Below, in pieces: positions 56,313 to 64,000 of a stretch of 64,000 nt of DNA. The position numbers and the translations under genes are program-made. Origin of the DNA: Prostheceraeus crozeri (taxonomy: Eukaryota > Platyhelminthes > Polycladida > Euryleptidae). Under the pieces are notes generated by a model. It searched no databases, was not told the origin of the DNA, and saw only the letters and a list, made by a program, of their open reading frames with translations. Position 1 is the first letter of the stretch. Each line of letters begins with the position of its first letter. Location: contig CAJQUW010007508.1 of assembly GCA_907163375.1 (NCBI GenBank), forward strand, positions 248,001 through 312,000, given 5' to 3'.

Positions 56313-57550
56313 CTGGAAAGGATCATTGTGATTCCGTAGACGTTATTCAGCTCAAAATGGGGAAAGATCAATGATAAAAAGTTGCATACTTGTTGTTGAT
56401 CTCAATCCATCGTTCGAAATTTAAATACGTCAGCCATGCACTTGGCAACATAAGCTTAGAATAAAAAAACTAACGAAAAATGAAAATAAAAAGGCGAAAT
56501 GTTTTTATGTCATTTGACCCCTTGATGGAGCTATTAATTTTTATTGTCCATGTTGAATCGCTAAGCAAATTTTTGCATGTTTGCCATGAAGCCTGTAATT
56601 CAAGTCTGCATTTGTACAATAAACAATGAGAAAAACAATATCAATTATATTCAGAATTACTGGACAATTTTTTTCTTGTAGCTTCCAGATTGAAAATGTG
56701 TGTGGGGCAGGGGGTGACAATTGAAGCATCATTATTGCCTTCGCAGTTATGCATTCACTAGAACAATAGTTGGCATGAACAGACCAATTAACACTCAATG
56801 AAGTGTCTACGACACGATGTTTTTATCCAGTTGTCCATGATTATAAAGCCCCGAGATGTTTAAAATCCCCATTCCAATGGGGATCCTCATCGATTTAACT
56901 TCATCCCCATTCCCACTTCGTCCGACGGTGATGAGAAATCCCTATCCCTACGGCAGCCCTGCTCATTAAACAATCACTTTTTAGAACAGATACTATGTAA
57001 ACAGTAAAATGATCTTCTCACACAACGTTCTTTCAGCACTGCTTTGACAAAACTGTCTAAGGGAAATCCTCGACGAAAAAGATGAATAATAGGAACTTTC
57101 TGCTAGCTTTTTGGAGCTCATTTTCTTACAGTTCGTCTAAGTTGGCCTAAACAAGCTTGCATTTATTTTCTTTTAGAGGCCTTTTCGGCTAAAATTTTAA
57201 CAGAAACATATATTTTGAATGTTAAGAGCGGTACTTTAATTTTATTATATCATGAGACTATACCTGAGACATAGAAATATCATATTAAAAACTTTTGAGG
57301 GTATTCATTAACTATTACTTTTAACACACTACTGGCAAGTCGACTAAGTTAGTGCACCTGCAATAATTGACAATTTTTGCTACAAAATCAAATAGACGGT
57401 TTTATCAATGCCTGAGACAGTTTTTTCAAGACCATCTTGTAAGATCTCCGTTTTGACTTAACACTTTTTAGACACTGACGGTAACTAAGGCGAACAAATG
57501 AAAACATAAATTCAATCTGGTAATTAACACATTTTTGGTGTTGAACTTAC
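56313..57550. other. TRAF intron; one possible hAT terminus
   Basis: At 56855-56965 a CCCCATTCC / TCCCCATTCCCACT-rich patch ends in CGGCAGCCCTG, whose reverse complement starts CAGGGCTGCCG like a hAT end; no partner end was found. The remainder shows nothing. Confidence 0.35.
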
Positions 57551-57646
57551 ATTCCAAAATTTCAATTCCATTTTTTCTCCGCAATAGAAACATTTCACTT
57601 TCAGTCGGCTCAGTTCCCGAACTACACCACGATCCATGAAAACATC
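57551..57646 (-). CDS. TRAF exon: linker and first TRAF zinc finger
   Basis: The acceptor is TTTTTCATTGAAG and the donor GTAAGT. The exon has 32 codons at phase 0 on both sides: DVFMDRGVVRELSRLKVKCF, YCGEKMELKFWN. The (D)..F.D....RE...L.VKC segment is the standard linker from the RING to the first TRAF zinc finger, and C-x2-C here pairs with H...C at the beginning of the next exon. Confidence 0.9.
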
Positions 57647-58087
57647 CTTCAATGAAAAATATGTAATGTAGTAATAGCACTTAGTCATGCTACTCGTATA
57701 AATGACGGAACTCAAGAACAGATGCTTCAGCACCACTGTACATCGACCGAGAGGAGGCGCTGGACGCCGAAGGCCCTGTCAGATTTTAACGTAACTAGTG
57801 TTTCTTTGACCGATAAATATTTAGAGAATTCATAACTTTTGTTCCCTTATCGGACAAATTTGAAGCATGGCTAACTGGCTAACCTCTCTCACAGTCAACT
57901 ACGTCAATACCTTAAAAGCAGAAATTGTGATATATTTTATATATATATATATTGAACGAGAATGATTTAAGTGCCATTATTGTCCGATCGGACTTCGAGG
58001 GCACCTCACAATTAGAGCTTCATAAACACATCAATATGGCCAAAACTATTTACAGTACAACTGTCAGGAATGGTCAGTACAGAAACT
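57647..58087. other. TRAF intron, (TA)n run
   Basis: A TATATATATATATA microsatellite lies at about 57938-57952. No other feature was recognised. Confidence 0.5.
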
Positions 58088-58300
58088 TCATGAAAGTTTA
58101 GCCTTCAGGCCTCTATTGAAGGTGATTACTGAGGGAGCAGTTTTCAAGCTTGTTGGAAGGTTATTCAAGGTGCGAGTTGCAGCTATAATAAAAGCTCGAG
58201 CACCAACTATCTTTCGTCGGGAAGTCGGGATGAGAAGTTGGTCGTTACAGGCAAATCGTAGATGGCAATGAGAAGGGTTGGAAGACACAGCTGTAGACAA
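58088..58300 (-). mobile_element. CR1/L2-like LINE 3' fragment
   Basis: On the - strand LRFACNDQLLIPTSRRKIVG is followed by ARAFIIAATRTLNNLPTSLK and TAPSVITFNRGLKAKL. This is the extreme C-terminal end of a CR1/L2-type ORF (RAFS.AAPRLWN.LP..L..A.S...F...LK). Only about 70 codons remain. Confidence 0.75.
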
Positions 58301-58356
58301 GAGGACAGATAACTAGGGATGCCACCTAGGAGACAAAGCAAGGACTGCTAGACGAA

Positions 58357-59215
58357 ATGTTGTACGGACCGGATGCTCATGGTGTCCCTCAAGGATCAGT
58401 GCTAGGTCCACTACTTTTCATCCTCTACACCGCCGACCTTTTTCGAATGATTGATCGCCATGGCCTACGCGCTCACGCCTATATATACGACTACAGCATC
58501 TACGGCTCGCTCCTGCTCTCCCTCTGCCACTTCCCAGCTTTCGCGGCGGATGGAACTTTGTCTTCAGGCATCCAGCAGTGGTTGAGCTAAAAAACTTAGA
58601 CTCAACTCCGACAAGTCTGAAGTTCTGTGGTGCTCTTCAAACCGCAAGAAAGACAAGCTCCCTTCAACTGCAATCACTGTTGACTCCACCTTAATCGCTC
58701 CCTCAAAAATCCTTTGCTGTTTAGGAGTGCATCTTGACTCCCATTTGTCCATGCACGCGTTCATATCAAGCAGAGTCTCGAGCTGCTTCGTTTCAATTAG
58801 GTAAATCCGGTCCATTCGCCAATTACTCATAATGCCTATCCTTCGATCTCTCGTCGTGTCCTTAGTGCACTCTCGCCTAGATTACTGTTCATATGTGCTC
58901 TTTGGTCTCCCAAACATCCAGCATCGTCGCCTGCAACCCATTCATAATGCTGCAACAAGACTCCTCTTCTCGTCAACTCCTCCAACCACTCTCATCACTC
59001 CGATTCTGAAGGACCTCTGCTAGCTACGCATTCAAGAGAGGATTCACTTTCGCCTTGCAGTGTTTAGCTTTAGATGTCTCAATGGTTCTGCTCCTTCCTA
59101 TCTTGTCGAGTCCCTTGTTGATGTATCAGAGAATACTGATCGCAAACACTTGCGCTCAGTAGCCCGTTCTGCTCTGTATGTTCAACTCACCTGCTGATCT
59201 CAGAGGATAACATGC
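58357..59215 (+). mobile_element. CR1/L2-like LINE, RT to C-terminus, decayed
   Basis: VPQGSVLGPLLFILYTADLF and RMIDRHGLRAHAYIYDYSIY cover the RT palm, where the catalytic YADD reads YIYD. After frame changes, LNSDKSEVLWCSSN and LGVHLDSHLSM appear, then SLVHSRLDYCSYVLFGLPNI, QHRRLQPIHNAATRLLFSST and the end LRSVARSALYVQLTC. The order is complete but the frame is broken several times and the catalytic Asp pair is lost. It lies back to back with the opposite-strand LINE fragment at 58088-58300. Confidence 0.82.
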
Positions 59216-59429
59216 TGATGAGATCAATGTATCTATCTTTATCTACACTAAATTGCTATTGTCTGGTGACCCACGAAGCATGATCATTGAAGGCATGTCT
59301 ATATTTCCATTGTTTATCCAATCTTTTCTGACTCATCGTGAATAAAGAAGTGTCATCATTCAAGTTATGCGTGTAAACGCAACGTAAGATTATGAAAATC
59401 GCTTCACAGTTGAGTTGATATATTCTTAC
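59216..59429. other. TRAF intron, short
   Basis: Nothing recognised between the LINE and the donor of the exon at 59430. Confidence 0.4.
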
Positions 59430-59502
59430 ATCAGCAGACAAATCGATATTCGTTGTGTCTCCTTCATTTCTGCAAGACGGGCAAACGAATGACAAATTTC
59501 TC
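59430..59502 (-). CDS. TRAF exon: second half of the RING finger
   Basis: The acceptor is TTCTTCATTGCAG and the donor GTAAGA. The exon is 73 nt: G completing an upstream codon, then RNLSFVCPSCRNEGDTTNID, LSAD. CPSC is the last Cys pair of a RING finger and the distance to the F.D....RE linker in the next exon is that of TRAF proteins. The first part of the RING (including the CGH-type core) must lie on an exon further right; I searched 59503-64000 on this strand and found none. Confidence 0.82.
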
Positions 59503-60500
59503 CTGCAATGAAGAAGGACAAAAATAAGTTAAAGCACATAAAAATAATGATCAGCGTTACTTAACAAGTTCATGAATGTGCAGCCTATTTCAATTTACAA
59601 TCAGGAATAGTACGAGTATTGAATGAACAGCCCTTGTAACCTGAGTAAAACTCAGTTATATCCAGAGTTGGAAAAGTCGGAATTGGAATCGACGATATTT
59701 AAATCTACTGGAATTGGAATTGACCCTGATAAACCTCAATTCCACTTTTTCGATAGACCTGTGATAAATCTATTTGTACAAACATTGAAATCACAGTAGG
59801 CCTACTCGGCCATTGTGGTAACTGCACGAAGAGATAAGAGAGAGATAGATCGACGGAGGTAGCTTTATTCTATTGTTGAATAAAAGGTGTTAATTGTGAC
59901 TTCGATGGGCCTACAGCCCCGGACAATGTTATTTCTGCGATTAAGCAAACAATGAAAAGACAATCATCTTTGTTCAATCTGTTATCTAGTTATTTATCAA
60001 GTAAGATAATTAATAAAGCAATTTTTAAATTTAGTTCTTGATAGGACAAGCACACACATTGGAGATCTACTTAATTGTTGTACACACGAAAAACAATTGG
60101 CTTTGAAAGAGGAAAATTAACGCTGCATTAAAGGGCAGCAACCCTGTCAGCTCAAATCACAATATAGACAGTGTCAACAAATTATTCTGATAATTAATGA
60201 CTCAATTAAATTGGCAATTACATGAACTTCCCATATGAACATTCAACTTCCCAACACAACAATTAACAATATTAATTTTAAGACTACAATATGCGATACG
60301 CAAAAGATAAACTTTACACTTACAGTTCACTTCTTAACGTTGAATTCACTTCAATTCGATCGGATTCACTTCTACCAAAATAATATCATAAATATCAGTG
60401 TCACTTATACCGTCAATCTTCAATCGCGCTCGCTGATGTGTTGCCGTATACCCTGCTGTGTCGTTATTCGCTGGCAGGCAGTTGTTGCCACTTCCGTAAT
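59503..60500. other. TRAF intron, nothing recognised
   Basis: A patch at 59660-59740 with repeated GGAATTGGAAT words resembles a decayed hAT terminus. The ORF at 60235-60552 (+) is AT-rich and not recognised. Confidence 0.35.
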
Positions 60501-60880
60501 TAATGTGGCCATCACACCAGAGCACGTCCTTACTACGCTCATCACGTTCTAAGAGGACGTGGCTTGACGTAGTGGAAACGGGGACAACGCAGTAGGAACG
60601 CGGTAAGAACCTGATTGACGTGGTTGACGTGGAGGAATTTTGAACACGATCAAAATGTGCGTAGCGAAGACGTGCTCAAATATTGGTCGTAGTTTGAACC
60701 TATTGCGTGCGTAGTACTGACCGGCTGACGTATTACTTACGTAGTACGAACTGGCTTAACGTGGTTCTGACGCAGCGAGGTTTTCCTAGACGTATCATGA
60801 GCGTGAGGCGAACGTAATCATCTCAAATAGTATAAATACTGAAACGGAATCATCTTTGTACCAGCTTCCTTGTCAAAAAC

Positions 60881-61265
60881 ATGTCTGACCTCGACATTAT
60901 TCAACATGTTATCGTATTGCAAAGTCTATTGGATGACGAAATTTTTAAGCTACTGCTCATCAAGAAAATCAAGATGGCTCAAAGAAGAAGACCAAGAGTA
61001 TGCTGGGTGCTCAACTGGCTAAATTTGGACAGCAGATTGCAATATGGGCATTATCACTCTCATGCAGCAACTACAACTACAAGATATCAATGCATTTGTG
61101 AACTTTCTTCGTATGCCACCGCATATGTTTGATCAGCTGGTCAATAGAGTTGGTACAAGATGTACAAAACAGGATACAAATTACCGAAAAGCTTTGGACC
61201 CTGGACTAAAGATCGCTATAACGTTACGATACCTAGCAAGTGGTGACAAATACCCGACTCATCAG
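60881..61265 (+). pseudogene. PIF/Harbinger transposase, N-terminal part
   Basis: A TATAAATA box lies at about 60831, 50 bp upstream of the ATG at 60881. The frame reads MSDLDIIQHVIVLQSLLDDE, then RRRPRVCWVLNWLNLDSRLQ, and continues in another frame with LQDINAFVNFLRMPPHMFDQ, LVNRVGTRCTKQDTNYRKAL and ITLRYLASGDKYPTHQFDFR. These are the N-terminal landmarks of Harbinger transposases (W...WL..R..G.Y..L; F...LRM....F..L; KQDT..R.A..P..KLA.TLR.LA.G). The catalytic DDE domain is missing because of the deletion, and there is one frameshift near 61050. Confidence 0.87.
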
Positions 61266-61448
61266 TTCGATTTTAGAGACCATGTTTTCCTCTTGTTCAT
61301 GGTCGAGGTCAGTGACTAGTTTCATCTTCTTCGGTTGGCTCATCTCTTCATTTTCTTCGAATGTGCATGTATCTTCAGATTCACTCTCAGTCACTTCAGG
61401 TTGGGTGATTAATCTGGTCTTCCGACCTTTCCTGTTTTTCGGAGCCAT
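61262..61448 (-). pseudogene. PIF/Harbinger second ORF, N-terminal stub
   Basis: From an ATG at 61448 on the - strand: MAPKNRKGRKTRLITQPEVT, ESESEDTCTFEENEEMSQPK, KMKLVTDLDHEQEEN, then the frame enters sequence that belongs to the truncated transposase. Its place, opposite orientation and acidic/basic composition fit the start of the accessory DNA-binding (Myb/SANT- or MADF-type) protein that Harbinger elements carry, but the domain itself is deleted, so this is an inference from position. Confidence 0.5.
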
Positions 61449-61825
61449 GTTGTTGTTGAAATAAGGATCTCAACCAACTGAGTGATTCATCGAAGAGAAA
61501 AGCTTTTATTCTTTTGTAGTGACATACTGCAAGCGTGGCACTTGCGTCGTGCGAACCGGTTTGACGTAGCAGATGCGCAGCACTGACGTGGTGAGAGCCG
61601 ACACAACGTAGCACGCGCGTGAGCTTGGGCGTAGGGGAAACTGAGTTCGAGCGCAGTGAGGTCTGCCTTGACCTTGTGCGCGCGTAGTAGTGGCGCGGTG
61701 TAAACCTTGCAGTGACGTGGGCATGGAAAATATACCAAATTTACACCACTCCTTCGAATTTTCTAGGACGCGGTGAGAACTTTCAGAGCGTAGTACTGAC
61801 GTGCTCTGGTGTGATGTCCGCATAA

Positions 61826-64000
61826 GTTACACCGCGAGAGCCCGGAGTTCTTCGAACAGCTACTGAAGATGTCGTGTGTTGTTGTTGGTAGTTGTTGTTG
61901 TGTCAACTTCTCATCGTTTCTAATTTATACAAATTATTGAGACTTGACGATAAATCCACTTTCTTTTGAAAATTGAAAGAGCTTCCTTTAATCTCTGCTC
62001 GTTAGCTTTCGACCCGACCACATTTCGTTTTTATCACGGAAAACATGAACCATTAATCAGTTTTCATGATATCATTTTTATCGTCGTTTTTTCATTCATC
62101 AACAACCACGTTATTTGCACATTGAATTTCTTTCTTCTGTCAATTTATTAATAGATTTATTTGCATCTCATCTCTCTCTCTGCCTTTGTTTTTTGCTGAC
62201 CGTTAATTTTCTTTTCCTTTTTTTCACGAGATATTGAATATCTCGTTTACGAAACGAAAATGGCGTAGGCTGACCGGTTACATATATACATACAGCGTCT
62301 AAGGCTACCAAAGAAACTGTAGAGCTTGTTTTTCGTCTTTGGACTTCTTTTGAATATGCCCATTATTACTGAGTGGCAAGACGTAATCTGAGAATGAAAT
62401 TTGCTCTAACCCATCTACAAAATCTTTCTACAGGTCTTTTACAGGTCTTCATAATCTCTGACCAAGAACCAATAATTTCTCCATCAAGATATCATAGAAT
62501 GGACTTATCTTTCTAATTTTATAAATTTCCTTTCAATCTTATCATCTCTATTTTATTGACTCATTTAAATTTCAAAATTAGTGATAGTGAGTGATAGGAC
62601 GTAGCCGAACTCGTGAAAGATTTGATTGCAGCCTTCTTTATTGTCAAAAATTATGCAACCTTTCTTGATTTCTTGCAAACAACTGACTTCTGAAAATAAA
62701 AGATTTCATCTTTCTAGAAATAAATCCTGAAGCAACAAATGCTATACCTAAACCTATGTGACAAGGAAAATTCAAAAGAGAACCAAAAAACTTTGATATT
62801 TTACAATCGCAAACCATGAGTTTTTTGCTTCAAAGGAGCCTAAAAATACACTGAGTCTGACATTGTGCCTTATTAATTTGATATTCTAAAAAAACAACAT
62901 GGATTTCAACTCCTGACATTTATTCCATCACTTATAGCATAACTCTATCACTTTATACTTAGTGACTTCCTGGATTCTACTGAAAATGATGACTAAATTA
63001 TTTGATCAGATGTGGCAGCCTTCGAGATCGTATCTCATTTTAGATCACTAGTCATCATCGCAATTCATCCTATAATAACTTACTCTTACTCCTCGTTTAT
63101 TGTCGATTGGGCCCCAGGTTTGAGGGACAACATCCTATTTCCTACGATAAATTATTATGCATTGCACATCTGAATATTTCACAATGCCATAGCAAAAACG
63201 CTATATCGGATATAGCAAAACTGCCATGGAAGCGTTTCATTCTGAATGTCAGATGGACACTCTCCAGATATTGAGGGTAAAAATACCGGTAAATTGAAGC
63301 ACTTCAGTGTAGTGGCATTTTCGAAGAAAATTTTTTTGCATGCCTGCCGATTCCAAATTAATTTCCTGTAGTTTTCGAAACAAGAGTTGATTTGTCTTCA
63401 GATATTTTTGTGCTGTCACTGCAATTTTTTTTAAATCTATAGGTGAAGAAATTATCATGTCGGATGGACATCTTACAGTATCTTATTTGATGACTGACTT
63501 CATGAATTAGCATAAATTCGGACAGCAGATAATCAAGTATGAGCCAATTCATGTCTAAATGAAACATCAGTAAGAATTTGCTGCGCATTCAAGTATAAAT
63601 TTAGGAACTGCTAAAATGCTATGGAAAAAATGTGTCCATCCAATAAAAAGGACACTAAATTTCCTTTATTCCTTCATGCAATGAAATTTTGTTTTGAAAC
63701 TTCTGAACCTATCAATGGTTCATCGATCAAAAATGCAGCATCCCTTCTCCCCAGCACACAAATCACATTTGCTGACCGAGACCAAAAGGAAATGTGTTGC
63801 CCATCCGAAATACTCTCTCCAAACCTGAGGAAACATAGCTAAAACTTAATAGCAAATGAATTTGGACACAAGAGAGCAAAAGGATACATAAGAACATAAG
63901 GATGATAGTGATTAGTCAAACATTCCTATGATGGAAATGTTATATAACATATATAACATTCCTATGGAAATGTTTGCCGAGGTAAACAAGATAAATTCAT
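61826..64000. other. No gene recognised
   Basis: AT-rich DNA, presumably still inside the TRAF gene's first introns. I looked for a RING exon on the - strand and for transposon ends on both and found none. Short CT-rich (about 62168-62185) and local TATATAACATA (63940-63965) repeats are present. Confidence 0.45.

Larger units (their letters stand above)
35478..59502 (-). other. TRAF-family adaptor gene span (six coding exons, 5' end missing)
   Basis: TRAF proteins are cytoplasmic trimeric adaptors and, when they keep a RING, E3 ubiquitin ligases, linking TNF-receptor and Toll/IL-1-type receptors to NF-kB and MAPK signalling. Exons 59502-59430, 57646-57551, 56312-56154, 45322-45097, 39737-39595 and 35996-35478 join in exact phase with GT-AG introns and give about 405 residues. 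The order is end of RING, four TRAF-type zinc fingers, coiled coil, MATH/TRAF-C. The MATH domain is of the TRAF1/2/3/5 kind. The first half of the RING is not in the window; the first visible exon needs two upstream bases. Introns reach 10.8 kb and hold most of the mobile elements on this side. Confidence 0.93.
60504..61822. mobile_element. PIF/Harbinger element with internal deletion (1,319 bp)
   Basis: The ends read GGCCATCACACCAGAGCACG and, reverse-complemented from the right, GGACATCACACCAGAGCACG. TAA lies on both sides (60501-60503, 61823-61825), the standard 3-bp PIF/Harbinger target. Subterminal regions are filled with GACGTAGT / ACGTAGTACTGACG motifs, about ten in all. Transposase and the second ORF are both truncated where they meet (about 61262), so most of the middle has been lost; such copies are usually moved by a full-length relative. 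Confidence 0.88.

Noticed and set aside
63621-63842. + strand 73-codon ORF near the right edge
   Set aside because: Composition is mildly protein-like but there are no splice sites or family motifs that would support it.
1-64000. Bacterial features (operons, CRISPR, riboswitches, ribosome binding sites) and LTR retroelements or other virus-like fossils
   Set aside because: The window is eukaryotic with spliced genes; no CRISPR-like array was seen. No gag, integrase, protease or paired LTRs were recognised, so no such element is reported.

Overview
This is AT-rich animal genomic DNA, probably from an aquatic invertebrate. The evidence is long introns with canonical GT-AG splice sites, two recognisable bilaterian genes, and a dense mixture of Tc1/mariner, pogo/Tigger, hAT, PIF/Harbinger, CR1/L2-like and other LINEs, and Penelope-like elements. 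The palindrome TAGGCCTA occurs at least six times, more than base composition predicts. I cannot name the phylum.

Two host genes converge tail to tail. On the + strand, bases 2425-29124 hold the last nine visible coding exons of RPAP1 (RNA polymerase II-associated protein 1), about 689 codons joined in consistent phase. One is a 125-nt exon separated from its neighbour by a 61-bp intron. The 5' half of the gene lies left of the window. On the - strand, bases 59502-35478 hold six coding exons of a TRAF-family adaptor: second half of the RING finger, TRAF zinc fingers, a short coiled coil and a C-terminal MATH/TRAF domain. One of these exons (45322-45097) is easily missed because it lacks a long ORF around an ATG; it completes both the zinc-finger array and the reading phase. 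The exon with the first half of the RING must lie right of the window.

Region by region. 1-2400: LINE 3' end and a TIR element. 2425-29124: RPAP1, whose introns hold a foldback repeat family, LINE and Penelope fragments, a mariner fossil, a Tigger fossil, a 2.9-kb TA-target transposon with a MITE in it, and a 285-bp near-perfect copy of part of one RPAP1 exon. 29.1-35.4 kb: the space between the genes, with a pogo-type non-autonomous element, a Penelope RT fragment, and a three-layer nest (inverted pair of Penelope endonuclease pieces, inside a hAT-like element, inside a foldback element that starts about 33 bp past the TRAF stop). 35.5-59.5 kb: TRAF, with introns carrying three Tc1-like elements (two with intact transposase ORFs), two further hAT-like elements, LINEs, a second pogo-type element and a second copy of the TA-target transposon. 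60.5-61.8 kb: an internally deleted PIF/Harbinger element with TAA target duplications.

The genes do not form an operon. RPAP1 serves Pol II assembly and TRAF serves receptor signalling, and nothing in the sequence links them. The most unusual content is mobile DNA: repeated insertion of elements into the palindromic arms or ends of older ones, very similar long TIRs that suggest recent activity, and a pseudo-exon made by duplication of coding sequence without its introns. I did not find a convincing new defence-like or catalytic system.
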